Below are positions 17,000 to 28,297 of a DNA stretch of 64,000 nucleotides, in pieces. The DNA lies in assembly GCF_011516835.1 (NCBI RefSeq), contig NZ_WOTB01000018.1, forward strand, positions 35,745 to 99,744. Reading direction: 5' to 3'. How positions within the stretch are numbered: the first letter of the stretch is position 1; each line of letters starts with the position of its first letter. A program made the position numbers and the translations under genes. The DNA comes from Acetobacter musti (GTDB lineage Bacteria > Pseudomonadota > Alphaproteobacteria > Acetobacterales > Acetobacteraceae). The notes under the pieces were generated by a model. It did no database searches. It was not told the origin of the DNA and saw nothing but the letters and a program-made list of their open reading frames with translations.

Positions 17000-19366
17000 T
17001 CAGAAATCGCATGAGATGCGGCCGCCGATGAAGCGTGGCGTGCCGGGAATGTACATATAGACGGTGGTGGCCTGGCCGCCGCTTTCGAAATAGTGGCGGT
17101 TGAGGATGTTCTGCGCGTAGATCGTGGCCTGCCAGTGGCTGGAGGCGGGGCGGAAGCTGACATGCGCGCCGAGGAGGAAATAGGGCGGGAGGCGGTAGAA
17201 GCCGGTGCCGCCGGGGGTCATGGCCTGACTGCCGCGATAGAGCCAGTCGGGTCCGAAATCGAGGCTGTAGCGCTGAGCGACGGGCTGGCGCCATTCGGCT
17301 GAGCCGTTGAGGGTCAGTTTGGGCTGTCCCATATCGACGCCGCTGAAATTGTCGTTGATGGCTTTCCAGACGCCGTGAGCGGCGTAGTAGGCATTGGTCG
17401 CAGCGCGGTTGACGGTGGGGAAGTTCTGGAAGGTGCCGCGCTGCCAGCCGAGATTCTGGGTGACGAAGAGGCGTTCGACGGGGCGGACTTCGATGGTGCC
17501 CTCGAAGCCCCAGCTTTCGGATTTGGGGGCGTTGGTGATTTCGCTGACCGGGCCGTACCCGGCGATGAGGTCGGTGCCGAGGATCTGCTGATTGTGATAA
17601 TCGTTGTAGAAGGCGGCGCCGTTGATGCGGAGACTGTTGGGGATCGGGTCGGATTTGAAGCCGAGTTCGTAGGTCAGGACGGTTTCGGGCCGGAACGGAT
17701 CGAGCTGGCCCTGGACCTGGGTCGTGTTGGCGCTGAAGCCGCCGGCTTTGAAGCCTTTGCTCATCTTGTAATAGAGCATGGCGTTTTTCGTCATCTGCCA
17801 GGAGATGCCGGCCTGATCGGCGAACTGGTTTGCGGCGGTGCTTTCGCCGTGGAAGTTCAGGGTTGAGCCGCCGTAGATGACGGATCGCAGGCCGGTGATG
17901 TTACGGTCGTCGAGCTGGTGGAGCAGGCCGGCCCAGATGGTGATGTTATGGGGCAGGCGGTAGCTGATGTTTCCGAACTCCGATGTGCTTTCCTGATTGA
18001 GTCCGAAGGTGGACGAGGCGAGATAGCCTCGGGCGGGGAGGTAATCGGTGTAGTCGAAATAGAAATTCTGGTTCATGCGGCTGCGCTCGTAGATCGCGCC
18101 GACGGTCCATTGCAGGCGGTCTGACGGGTGTGAGGAGGACAGGCGCAGTTCCTGGGTGAAGACGTTGCTGACGATGGTGCGGTATGCGTCGGCCTGGGCG
18201 AGGGCGGTGGCGTCCTGATCGGTGTATTCGGCGCGGCGGCCGACATTGTAGGCGCTGATGGAGGTGAGGGTCGCGGGGCCGAAATCGTGGCTGAAATGGA
18301 TGTCCGCGCCCCAGAACTGGTTGTGTTCGCCCGGTTTGAGGCTGGCGCTGCGGCCGATGAGTTTCGCGAATTGCGGCCGGAGATCCCATTCGGCCTGCTG
18401 CGGGGCGAGGTCCGGCAGGGCCTGGGTGCCGATCAGACGGTGGATGGGAACGGCGGCGACGACCTGGCTGTCATCCTGGGTAAAGTGACCGGACAGAGTG
18501 AGGGTGGTGCGGTCGTCGGGTTTGTATTGCAGCTTGCCGCGGAGCGCCCACAGGTCGGCGTCGCCGAGATGGGCGCCGTTGAGCGGGTCGGTCTGCCAGC
18601 CGCCGCCGTGCTGGGTCTGTCCGGCGAGGCGGAAGGTCAGGCCCTGGGCGAGAGGGCCGGAGACATAGGCTTCAGAGCGGCTGCGGGCGTAGGAGGCGAT
18701 GTCCTGTTTTGCGCCGAAATGCCAGTCTTCGGTGGGATCGGCGGTGCGGAGGAGGACTTCGCCGCCGGTATCGGAGAGGCCGTGTGTCGTGCCGACGGGG
18801 CCGGGGGTGACGGTGGCGCCGGCGAGGTCGAACATCATGCCGTCGGCCATGGCGGAATAGATGAAGGGCACGTCATCGAAATAGGTGAGGACGGGGTTCA
18901 TGTTGTTCTGGGTGAAGTCGTTGAAGCCGACGCCGCGCAGGTAGAAATTATTCGAGGCTGTGCCGTTGATGCTCTGGATGGTGAGGTTCGGGGCGATGCG
19001 TTCGAGGCCGCGCAGGGTGACGACGCCGCGCTCGGTGAGACGTTCGGCGGTGACGCGGGTTGAGGCGTCGGGGGTGTGCTGGGCTTCGGCGTAGGAGAAA
19101 TCGCGGCGGCGGGCGGTGACCTCGACGGATTCAGGCGCGGCGGCTGTGGTGGCGCGCGCGTGTTTTCGCGGCGGCACGGGCGGGGCCGTCCGGGGCCGGT
19201 GCGTATGCGTGTCCCTGGCTGTGGCGGCGACCGGAGCGGCCACTGGGGCGGTCACAGGCGCGGCCACGGGCGCGGCGTGCGCACCGGCTCCTGGTGCGGC
19301 GATCAGCGCGCCGAGCAGGATCGGGAGGCAGGCGGCTGCCCGGAGACGCATGGTCGGGTGACGCAT
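17000..19366 (-). CDS. TonB-dependent outer-membrane receptor, first of two paralogues
   Basis: About 788 aa. A signal peptide (LPILLGALIAAPGAGAHA) is followed by an Ala/Pro-rich linker and a TonB-box-like segment (ESVEVTAR). The plug domain has FYLRGVGFNDFTQNNMN, and the 22-strand barrel ends in an aromatic residue (GGRISCDF), as is usual for outer-membrane barrels. It takes up a ligand, often a ferric siderophore, using TonB energy; the ligand is unknown. The start is uncertain: ATG at 19366 or 19351, both before the signal helix, neither with a strong ribosome binding site. The protein is closely similar over its whole length to the receptor at 31375-33720. Confidence 0.85.
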   Translation of the reverse strand: MRHPTMRLRAAACLPILLGALIAAPGAGAHAAPVAAPVTAPVAAPVAATARDTHTHRPRTAPPVPPRKHARATTAAAPESVEVTARRRDFSYAEAQHTPDASTRVTAERLTERGVVTLRGLERIAPNLTIQSINGTASNNFYLRGVGFNDFTQNNMNPVLTYFDDVPFIYSAMADGMMFDLAGATVTPGPVGTTHGLSDTGGEVLLRTADPTEDWHFGAKQDIASYARSRSEAYVSGPLAQGLTFRLAGQTQHGGGWQTDPLNGAHLGDADLWALRGKLQYKPDDRTTLTLSGHFTQDDSQVVAAVPIHRLIGTQALPDLAPQQAEWDLRPQFAKLIGRSASLKPGEHNQFWGADIHFSHDFGPATLTSISAYNVGRRAEYTDQDATALAQADAYRTIVSNVFTQELRLSSSHPSDRLQWTVGAIYERSRMNQNFYFDYTDYLPARGYLASSTFGLNQESTSEFGNISYRLPHNITIWAGLLHQLDDRNITGLRSVIYGGSTLNFHGESTAANQFADQAGISWQMTKNAMLYYKMSKGFKAGGFSANTTQVQGQLDPFRPETVLTYELGFKSDPIPNSLRINGAAFYNDYHNQQILGTDLIAGYGPVSEITNAPKSESWGFEGTIEVRPVERLFVTQNLGWQRGTFQNFPTVNRAATNAYYAAHGVWKAINDNFSGVDMGQPKLTLNGSAEWRQPVAQRYSLDFGPDWLYRGSQAMTPGGTGFYRLPPYFLLGAHVSFRPASSHWQATIYAQNILNRHYFESGGQATTVYMYIPGTPRFIGGRISCDF

Positions 19367-20096
19367 GACCCGGGGATGCGGGACCGGCAGATGCGGGGCC
19401 GGGTGACGCGTGGCGGGGGCGGACACCTCCCCCTGCCCTGCCCGGCCGGTGACAGGATGATGGATGAGGATTATGACGAGGCCGTTCGGATTCACGGGCG
19501 GAGTGCGCTCCTGACGAATATGGTTTGCTGATATGCGCTCAGCCCATACACGGAATTGAGAGGGTGGTCACCGCAAACTGTTCGCCGGGTCGGTTTTTCG
19601 GGCTGACGGGGCGGCCGGGGGCTGTCCGGGCTGCTTTTGCGCTGGCTTTCAGCCGGCACGGTGCTATCGTCCGCGGGCCGGAGCGGCGTGGTTGACGCTT
19701 TCTTCGGAGGCGGTATCGGGCGGCGGCATCTGGTGCGGCTGTTCTGCGGGGCCCTCCCTGATCTGGTTTCTGTATGGTCCGGGCATCCGGCTTCGGTCCG
19801 GGAGCGGCCTGTGCTGGTGTGGGCTGGCGGGGCGCCCTGGTCCGGCGTGGTTATTTCTGCCTGTGCCGGATGGGGGCGGCAGGCGGCCGGATCTCCCGTC
19901 GAGGCAGAGACCGTGCAGGGCCGGTTGTGTGGCGGTGTCGGAATGGTCACATCCGGGGAGGCTGATGTCCCGGAAAGACCGCTGATGTCGCGGACTTCAA
20001 GGTTTCCTTAACGAGTTATACAGAACATGGATGGCCGGCGGAGCGCTGACCGGCGGCCACGATTAAACAGAAACCGGGTATTTTCGGAAGGTTTGG
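19367..20096. other. 730-bp spacer between a TonB receptor and a diguanylate cyclase
   Basis: The stretch separates divergent genes. Short frames exist, but their composition (Gly, Arg and Trp-rich, from GC-rich DNA) and lack of ribosome binding sites argue against coding. I see no confident promoter, Fur box, repeat or RNA gene. Confidence 0.4.
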
Positions 20097-21497
20097 ATGG
20101 ATCATCCGTCTGTCTCGCCAGAGAGCGGGATGCGTCAGCGCAGCAGGGAAGAGTGGAGTGCCGTCATCCGCAGCGCCGGTCGCGGCGTGCGTCTCGACGT
20201 GTCGCGGTTTGTCGCCCGTCATGCCGGTGAGTGCGCGCGCGCCTTTTATGACACGCTGCTGAGTAATCCCGAGGCGGCGATTTTCCTCTCCTCCGCGATC
20301 GTTCATGAGCGGCTGCATGGCGCGCTGACGGACTGGCTGCTTCGCCTGTTTCCGGAAGAGGCGCCCGATGTCGACGGGCTGATGGCCCTTCAGGAACGGG
20401 TCGGTCAGGCGCATGCGCGCATGCGCATTCCCATGAATCTGATTCTGCAGGGGATGCGGGCGCTGAGACATGAGCTGCGTGTCCGCGCGTTTGCGTCCGA
20501 CAGACCGCGCGACGAACTGCTGGCGATGCTGTCTTACGTGATGACGATGACCGACATCGCCGTGGAAGTGATGGCTCAGGAATTCGCGAACGATATCAGG
20601 AAAGAGATTGAGACCGACGAAGCCTGCAGACTTGTCACGCTCGGGCAGGATATCGCTGTCGAGAAGGAAGCGCAGCGCGCGGCGCTTCTCGACTGGGGGC
20701 ACAGAATTCTGCTGGCCATCTGCTGCTCCACCCCTCCTCCGCTGCCTCTTCTGGAGAAATCTGTTTTCGGGCTCTGGCTGAATCACAAAGCCAGCCTTCT
20801 GTTCCCCGGACTTCCCGGATTGCAGACCGTCAGGGAGATCGTCGACAGGATCGATCATGAAATCCTGCCGGCGCTGATGAGCGAAACGCCCGTTCTTCCG
20901 GCGAAGATTCATGAGCTTCAGGAACTGACTGGGGAAATCCGCTTTCTCATGGACGATATGTTCGCGGAGAGCGCCTTGCTCGAAGGGGGACGGGACCCGC
21001 TTACGGGGGCTCTGAGCCGTCGTTTCCTGCCGACGATTCTGTCGCGTGAGATTACGCTGGCGTTGCGGCGTGAGTCTCCTTTCTGTCTGCTGCTGCTGGA
21101 TGTCGATCATTTCAAGACGGTCAATGACAGGTTCGGGCATACGCATGGAGACGCTGTGCTGCGAAAAGTCTCGGAAATCATTTCCGCGCAGTGCAGGCCC
21201 AGCGATTTCGTGTTCCGGTATGGGGGCGAGGAGTTCCTGATCGCGCTTCCGGAGACGTCCGGCGCGGATGGTCTGGAGGTCGCCGAACGAATCCGCCGTG
21301 CTGTCTGCTCGGAGCTGCGATCTGCGGATACGACGGTTACGGCGTCGACCGGCGTGGCGCAGTTCGATGGTCATCCGGACTATGAGCATCTGATCCGCGA
21401 GGCGGATTCAGCGCTGTATGAAGCGAAAGCGAAGGGACGGAACTGCTGCGTTCTGCATGACCGCGAGAAGAGTGTGGTCTTCGCGAAGAGCGGCTGA
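20097..21497 (+). CDS. Globin-coupled diguanylate cyclase (DosC/DgcO-like)
   Basis: 466 aa. An N-terminal sensor globin (about 18-165) has the proximal heme ligand His106 in AHARMRIP, matching the position in DosC-type sensors. A helical middle domain (170-295) follows, then a GGDEF domain with DPLTGALSRR, the active-site GGEEF at 376-380 and the product-inhibition site RxxD (RPSD, 367-370) five residues before it. It should make cyclic di-GMP in response to O2 binding at heme, linking oxygen to biofilm or motility. The ATG at 20097 has GGAAGG 7 nt upstream. It stands alone. Classification rests on motif spacing and is strong. Confidence 0.9.
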   Translation: MDHPSVSPESGMRQRSREEWSAVIRSAGRGVRLDVSRFVARHAGECARAFYDTLLSNPEAAIFLSSAIVHERLHGALTDWLLRLFPEEAPDVDGLMALQERVGQAHARMRIPMNLILQGMRALRHELRVRAFASDRPRDELLAMLSYVMTMTDIAVEVMAQEFANDIRKEIETDEACRLVTLGQDIAVEKEAQRAALLDWGHRILLAICCSTPPPLPLLEKSVFGLWLNHKASLLFPGLPGLQTVREIVDRIDHEILPALMSETPVLPAKIHELQELTGEIRFLMDDMFAESALLEGGRDPLTGALSRRFLPTILSREITLALRRESPFCLLLLDVDHFKTVNDRFGHTHGDAVLRKVSEIISAQCRPSDFVFRYGGEEFLIALPETSGADGLEVAERIRRAVCSELRSADTTVTASTGVAQFDGHPDYEHLIREADSALYEAKAKGRNCCVLHDREKSVVFAKSG

Positions 21498-21562
21498 TTT
21501 ACGTTGCGGCCCGTGACGGGGCCAGGCCGTTACGGGACTCAACTGATGGGGCGGTGGTTTCT

Positions 21563-21817
21563 CGGGGACTGTTCAAAAACCTGTCTGTGAAACCTTCGGT
21601 TAATGATAAAGAGTTTCTGGGTGCCGCCTTTTTTCAAAAAAGCGGTGTCTTCTGAAGCTTTTTGAAAAAAGCTTCACCAAAAACTTTTGTTTTTCAAAAA
21701 CTTATCTCTAAGTCCCTCTCTCCCGGCTGAAGTGAACAGGGGGCGGGACTCGAAAAATCATAACATTATCAGTGTGCTATGAGAGTTTTGTGTATTTGAG
21801 GCTTTTGAAACAGTTTC

Positions 21818-21824
<7 letters not shown>
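21563..21824 (-). repeat. Inverted-repeat element, copy A
   Basis: About 260 bp filling most of the 320-bp gap between the cyclase gene and lepA. The left arm GGGGACTGTTCAAAAACCTG is answered at the right by CTTTTGAAACAGTTTCTCAG, its approximate inverse. Inside, a perfect hairpin GAAGCTTTTT-GA-AAAAAGCTTC (within 21624-21685) sits in a 60-bp core that is nearly identical, in opposite orientation, to 62201-62258. The right arm contains the lepA stop codon (21818-21820). The AT-rich stem could serve as a bidirectional terminator. Confidence 0.7.
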
Positions 21825-23620
<1,796 letters not shown>

Positions 23621-23735
23621 GCGCGTCCCATAAGGGATAAAACAGTAAAAGTCAGCTATCGAAAACGGGCGATTACGCCGGAAGCGGGCGGATCATGCTC
23701 TCGCCTCCCGCGTGGAGCCGCGCTACAGTCGGGAC

Positions 23736-25658
23736 ATGGTTGATCAAGCGCCCTTCCCTCGCCTGCTTTTCCCTCATGCCGCCCCGTTTTGCGGGCCGTT
23801 GTCCCGGCCGCTGTCCGGATCGCTATCCGGGCCATTATCCCGGTCGCTGTCGGGGCTGGCGATGAGTCCTGACGGTGGGCAGGCAGCCGCGCCGGAAGCT
23901 CAGGATACCCCGCCGCGCTGGGATCTGTCGGATCTGTATGCGTCGGCCGATTCGCCTGTGCTGACGGCGGACCGGGAGCGGATTGCCGAAGAGGCGAAGG
24001 CGTTCGCGGAGCGGTATCGCGGGAAGGTGGCGACGCTGTCCGGCGCGGAGCTGGCGGCGGCGATCGATACCTATCAGGCGATCGACGAGGCGATGGGGCG
24101 GATCGGGGCGTTCGCTTCCCTCTCCTTCTCGGCGGACATGACCAGCCCGGAGACGGGCCGGTTCAGCCAGTCGGTCCGGGAGACGCTGTCGGATATCTCG
24201 ACGGATCTGCTGTTTTTCACGCTTGAGATCAATCTGATCGACGATGCGGATCTGGAGGCGAAGCTCGCCGATCCGGCGCTGGCGCACTGGCGGCCGTTCC
24301 TCCGGGATCTGCGGATGTTCCGGGCGCATCAGCTTCCGGATGAGATCGAGCAGGTGCTGCTGGAAAAATCCGTCACGGGGGCTTCGGCGTGGTGCCGGCT
24401 GTTCGATGAGCAGATGAGCGCGGTCCGGGTTTCGCTGGACGGGAAAGAGCTGACGCTGGGCGAGGCGCTGAATCTGCAGTCCGATCCGGACCGGGCGGTA
24501 CGGGAGAAGGCGGGGCGCGCGGTGGGCGCGACATTGCAGGGCAATCTGCAGCTCTGGTCGCTGATCACCAACACGCTGGCCAAGGACAAGGCGGTCTCGG
24601 ACAAGCTGCGGAAATATCCGCGTCCGGAATCGTTCCGCAACATCTCGAACATGGTCGAGGATGAGGTGGTGGACGCGCTGGTCTCGGCGGTGGTGACGGA
24701 TTATCCGCGGCTGTCGCATCGTTATTATGCGCTGAAGGCGAAGTGGCTCGGGCTGGAGAAGCTGGAGCACTGGGACCGCAATGCGCCGCTGCCGGGGATG
24801 CGCGAGCAGAACATCCCGTGGAGCGAGGCGAAGACGATCGTCCGGCAGTCCTATGACGAATTCGATCCGCGTCTGGGCAGCCTGGTCGGGGAGTTTCTGG
24901 ACAGGCCGTGGATCGATGCGGCGCCGGTTCCGGGGAAATCGCCGGGGGCGTTCGCGCATCCGGTGGCGCCCTCAGTGCATCCTTATGTGCTGATGAATTA
25001 CCGCGGACGCACGCGGGATGTGATGACGCTGGCGCATGAGCTGGGGCATGGGGCACATCAGATTCTGGCGGGGAAGCAGGGATATTTCATGTCCTCCACG
25101 CCGCTGACGCTGGCGGAGACGGCGAGTGTGTTCGGGGAGATGCTGACGTTTCAGCATCTGCTGGAGAACGAGACCGATCCGGCGCAGAAGCGGCTGATGC
25201 TGGCGGCCAAGGTCGAGGACATGCTCAACACGGTGGTGCGGCAGATTGCGTTTTACCGTTTTGAGAGCCTGGTGCATGGCGAGCGGCGCAATGGCGAGCT
25301 GCTGCCGGAACGGATTGGCGAGATCTGGCGTCAGGTACAGACGGAGAGTCTGGGGCCGGCGTTCCACTTCACGCCGGAATACGACGCATACTGGACCTAT
25401 GTGCCGCATTTCATTCACTCGCCGTTCTATGTTTATGCCTATGCTTTCGGTGATTGTCTGGTGAACGCGCTTTACGGTGTCTATCAGGAAGGGGCTCCTG
25501 GTTTTCAGGACAAATACCTGGCGATGCTGGCGGCGGGCGGGACGAAGCGGCATCGGGAGATGCTGGCGCCGTTTGGTCTGGATGCGGGCGATCCGGGGTT
25601 CTGGCGGCGGGGGCTGGATGTCATTTCCGGCTTTATCGACCAGCTTGAGGTGGGCTGA
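23736..25658 (+). CDS. pepF: Oligoendopeptidase F (M3 family metallopeptidase)
   Basis: 640 aa. The zinc-binding motif HELGH lies near residue 434 (DVMTLAHELGHGAHQ), with the conserved downstream Glu in TLAETASVFGEML. Both follow the M3B oligoendopeptidase family, which degrades short peptides in the cytoplasm. The core starts at PPRWDLSDLYAS, so the first 60 or so residues are extra and contain a tandem-repeat tetrapeptide. The start is therefore uncertain: ATG at 23736 as given, or ATG at 23862 just after the repeat, which would give 598 aa, nearer the usual length. An ABC1-type kinase gene follows 3 bp after the stop, so they form an operon. Confidence 0.9.
   Translation: MVDQAPFPRLLFPHAAPFCGPLSRPLSGSLSGPLSRSLSGLAMSPDGGQAAAPEAQDTPPRWDLSDLYASADSPVLTADRERIAEEAKAFAERYRGKVATLSGAELAAAIDTYQAIDEAMGRIGAFASLSFSADMTSPETGRFSQSVRETLSDISTDLLFFTLEINLIDDADLEAKLADPALAHWRPFLRDLRMFRAHQLPDEIEQVLLEKSVTGASAWCRLFDEQMSAVRVSLDGKELTLGEALNLQSDPDRAVREKAGRAVGATLQGNLQLWSLITNTLAKDKAVSDKLRKYPRPESFRNISNMVEDEVVDALVSAVVTDYPRLSHRYYALKAKWLGLEKLEHWDRNAPLPGMREQNIPWSEAKTIVRQSYDEFDPRLGSLVGEFLDRPWIDAAPVPGKSPGAFAHPVAPSVHPYVLMNYRGRTRDVMTLAHELGHGAHQILAGKQGYFMSSTPLTLAETASVFGEMLTFQHLLENETDPAQKRLMLAAKVEDMLNTVVRQIAFYRFESLVHGERRNGELLPERIGEIWRQVQTESLGPAFHFTPEYDAYWTYVPHFIHSPFYVYAYAFGDCLVNALYGVYQEGAPGFQDKYLAMLAAGGTKRHREMLAPFGLDAGDPGFWRRGLDVISGFIDQLEVG
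23796..23855 (+). repeat. Five 12-bp tandem units inside the 5' end of pepF
   Basis: Five contiguous 12-bp units (consensus CCGCTGTCCCGG, for example CCGTTGTCCCGG and TCGCTGTCGGGG) encode the repeated tetrapeptide PLSR/SLSG in the pepF frame. The array lies between two possible start codons of pepF. Confidence 0.75.
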
Positions 25659-25661
25659 GCC

Positions 25662-27017
25662 ATGGCGGAAAGAGATCTCGACAGCACGGGCCTGTTTGGC
25701 GAACTGGGGCGGATGATCCGCACGACCGGAACGGTCGGCGGCATCGCGGCGCGGATTGCGGGCAACAGGATCGGCTTTCGTGGCAATGACGCGGCGCACG
25801 CGGAGGATCTGAAGTCGGTTCTGGGCGGGCTGAAAGGGCCGCTGATGAAGGCGGCGCAGCTTCTGGCGACGATCCCCGGCGCGTTGCCGGACGAGTATGC
25901 CACGGAGATGGCGCAGCTGCAGGCGAATGCGCCGCCGATGGGCTGGAGCTTTGTCCGGCGGCGGATGGCGGCGGAACTGGGACCGGACTGGCAGAAGCAT
26001 TTTCGCGAGTTCGGGCGTGAGGCGGCAGCGGCGGCGAGCCTGGGGCAGGTTCACCGGGCGGTGCTGCTGAACGGCGAGGTGGTGGCCTGCAAGCTGCAGT
26101 ATCCGGACATGGCGACGACGGTTGAGGCGGATCTGAAACAGTTTCGCATGGCGATGGGGGTGTATCATCGTCTCGACAATGCGATCCGTCAGGAAGACGT
26201 CATCGAGGAGCTGACGGAGCGGCTGCGCGAGGAGCTGGATTACCGTCGCGAGGCGGCGAATATGCGGCTCTACGGGGTGATGCTGAAGGATTCGGCTTCG
26301 GTGACCATTCCGAAGCCGGTCGATGCGCTGTCCACGCGGCGTCTGCTGACGATGGAGTGGGTGACGGGACGCGGGCTGCAGGCGGTTCTCGACACCAGCC
26401 CGAGCCAGGAAGAGCGCAACCGGATGGCGAAGGCGCTGTTCGAGGCGTGGTATGTGCCGCTTTACCGCTACGGCGTGATTCATGGCGACCCGCATATGGG
26501 CAATTTCACCGTGCGGGAGGATGGCGGGTTCAATCTGCTCGATTTCGGGGCCATCCGGGTGTTCCGTCCGCAGTTTATCCACGGGATCATCGATCTGTGC
26601 GAGGCGCTGCGGGTCGGGGACGAGGACCGGGCGGCTCATGCCTATGAGATGTGGGGCTTTAAGGGGCTGTCACGCGAGACGATGACGGTTCTCAACGAGT
26701 GGGCGAGTTTCCTTTATGAGCCGCTGATGCAGGACCGGGTGCGGACGATCAACGAGGATCAGGAGACGATTTTCGGGCGGGACATTGCCGCGCGGGTCCA
26801 TACGGGACTGCAGCGCACGGGCGGGGTGAAGCCGCCGCGTGAGTTCGTGCTGGTGGACCGCTCGGCGATCGGGCTGGGCTCGGTGTTCATGCGGCTCGGG
26901 GCGAAGCTGAACTGGCACCGGATGTTCCAGGAGCTGATTGCGGATTTCAGCGAGGAGGCGCTGGCGGAGCGGCAGCAGGCGGCGCTGCGGGAGGCGGGCG
27001 TTGAGGTGAGCGTGTGA
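25662..27017 (+). CDS. ABC1/UbiB-family atypical kinase (AarF domain)
   Basis: 451 aa. The family signatures are in order: a KxGQ-like segment (LKGPLMKAAQLLAT, here KAAQ), the Ala-rich loop (AAAAASLGQVHRA), the nucleotide-binding Lys in VACKLQYP, the catalytic HGDPHMGNF and the metal-binding LLDFG. UbiB-like members support ubiquinone biosynthesis or lipid handling at the inner membrane. This one lacks the C-terminal membrane helices of E. coli UbiB, so it is probably not UbiB itself. It sits directly behind pepF. Confidence 0.88.
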   Translation: MAERDLDSTGLFGELGRMIRTTGTVGGIAARIAGNRIGFRGNDAAHAEDLKSVLGGLKGPLMKAAQLLATIPGALPDEYATEMAQLQANAPPMGWSFVRRRMAAELGPDWQKHFREFGREAAAAASLGQVHRAVLLNGEVVACKLQYPDMATTVEADLKQFRMAMGVYHRLDNAIRQEDVIEELTERLREELDYRREAANMRLYGVMLKDSASVTIPKPVDALSTRRLLTMEWVTGRGLQAVLDTSPSQEERNRMAKALFEAWYVPLYRYGVIHGDPHMGNFTVREDGGFNLLDFGAIRVFRPQFIHGIIDLCEALRVGDEDRAAHAYEMWGFKGLSRETMTVLNEWASFLYEPLMQDRVRTINEDQETIFGRDIAARVHTGLQRTGGVKPPREFVLVDRSAIGLGSVFMRLGAKLNWHRMFQELIADFSEEALAERQQAALREAGVEVSV

Positions 27018-27090
27018 GGGTGCGGTAACGGCGTCCCTGCCTGTGCCCCTGTCGCGGCTGTTCTGCCGCTGCCGTTCTGTTGCTGCCATT

Positions 27091-27248
27091 CTGCCGGCCG
27101 GGGCATCTGCCGGCCGTTTCTGCCAGAGCATCTCTGTCAGGGGGTTTCTGTCAAAGTGTTTCTGCCGGATCGTTTCTGTCGTAGTGTTGCTGTCAGAGCG
27201 TTTCCGCCAGAGAGTTCCTGTGTGTCGGGTGTTTCCGCCGGAGCATTT
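27091..27248. repeat. Imperfect 14-bp tandem repeat in the gap before the LysR gene
   Basis: About eleven imperfect units (consensus CTGTCAGAGTGTTT) run from 27091 to 27248. The cleanest register spans 27120-27217, seven units of exactly 14 bp. The array occupies the middle of the 356-bp gap 27018-27373. A reading frame through it exists, but its product (Cys, Arg and Phe repeats) has no sign of being real. No other element was seen in the gap. Confidence 0.75.
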
Positions 27249-27373
27249 CGGGCTGACAGTCTTTTCTGTCGGGCTGGCTGTGACTGATGCCTTCAGTCCC
27301 GGACGGCCCGCAGGTGTGTTACCAGACCGCGCTCCGGATGACGGAGAGCCTGTAAGCTGAAAGACGGCTGTTT

Positions 27374-28297
27374 ATGCCCCGTGACCATGATCTCGATCCA
27401 CAGTTGCTGCGGTCCTTTCTGGCTGTGGCGGATACGCTGCATTTCACGACAGCGGCCCATGCACGCGGGGTCAGTCAGTCCACGATCAGCCAGCACATCA
27501 GCAAACTGGAAAAGTTTCTCGACCGCTCTCTTCTCGTAAGAAGCACGCGCGATACCCGTCTGACGGAAGACGGGCAGCTCCTTGTTCCTCATGCCAAGCA
27601 GATTCTCGCGGCCTGCGATGCGGCGTTTGACGAATTCGAGCCTGATTTCCTGTCGGGTCATATCCGCTTCGGGGTTTCGGACGATCTGGTTCTGTCCCAT
27701 CTTCCCGAGGTCCTGCGGGAATTCCGCACCATGTATCCGAGCGTGCATGTTTCGCTGGTGGTCGGGCTGAGTTCGGAGCTGAACCGGCGTCTGCATTCGG
27801 GCGAGCTGGATGTGGCCTGCACGAAGCGGTTTCTGCCTTCGAGTGAGGTGTTCGAGGGCGAATGCGTGCTGTGGCGCGAGCAGCTCCGATGGCTGGGAGC
27901 GCGGGGGCTGTCGCTTCCGGAGACGGGGCCGGTGCCGCTGGTCGCTTATGAAAAGGAAGGCCTGAACCGGCGGCGTTCGATCGAGGCGCTGAATCATGCC
28001 GGGCTGGCGTGGCAGCTTTCCTTCGTCAGCGACCATCTCAGCGCGCTGATCGCGGGGGTCCGGGCCGGTTATGGCGTCTTCATGCAGTCTTCGCTGCTTA
28101 CCGATGACAGCATCGTTCCGGTGGAGACGCCGGTTCTGCCTCCCCTGCCGGAGATGGAGTTTCTGCTGGTGCCGGGGCGTTCGACCCGCGCCGTGAAGGC
28201 GCTGATGCGCACGCTCATGGAGAATGTCTCGCGGGTCGCGCCGCGCGGAAGCGAGATTCCGGCGGCGCTTATTCCTGTTCAGCGGGCGACGGCGTAA
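27374..28297 (+). CDS. LysR-family transcriptional regulator
   Basis: 307 aa. The N-terminal winged helix-turn-helix (residues 8-66, LLRSFLAVADTLHFTTAAHA then VSQSTISQHISKLE) is followed by a LysR substrate-binding domain from about residue 92. It faces the gamma-glutamyltransferase gene and overlaps its 3' end by 19 bp, so no terminator separates them. The neighbouring receptor-transporter-transferase operon is a plausible target, although LysR genes usually diverge from their targets rather than converge on them. Confidence 0.88.
   Translation: MPRDHDLDPQLLRSFLAVADTLHFTTAAHARGVSQSTISQHISKLEKFLDRSLLVRSTRDTRLTEDGQLLVPHAKQILAACDAAFDEFEPDFLSGHIRFGVSDDLVLSHLPEVLREFRTMYPSVHVSLVVGLSSELNRRLHSGELDVACTKRFLPSSEVFEGECVLWREQLRWLGARGLSLPETGPVPLVAYEKEGLNRRRSIEALNHAGLAWQLSFVSDHLSALIAGVRAGYGVFMQSSLLTDDSIVPVETPVLPPLPEMEFLLVPGRSTRAVKALMRTLMENVSRVAPRGSEIPAALIPVQRATA

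Noticed and set aside
19637..20011. 124-codon frame upstream of the diguanylate cyclase
   Set aside because: No ribosome binding site, composition of random GC-rich DNA, and two other overlapping frames of similar quality.
24972..26639. 555-codon minus-strand frame opposite pepF and the ABC1 kinase gene
   Set aside because: It spans the junction of two well-supported genes and encodes an Arg/His/Gln-rich chain, typical of antisense noise.
27043..27360. 105-codon frame through the 14-bp tandem array
   Set aside because: The product only mirrors the DNA repeat (Cys, Phe and Arg periodicity), and there is no ribosome binding site.
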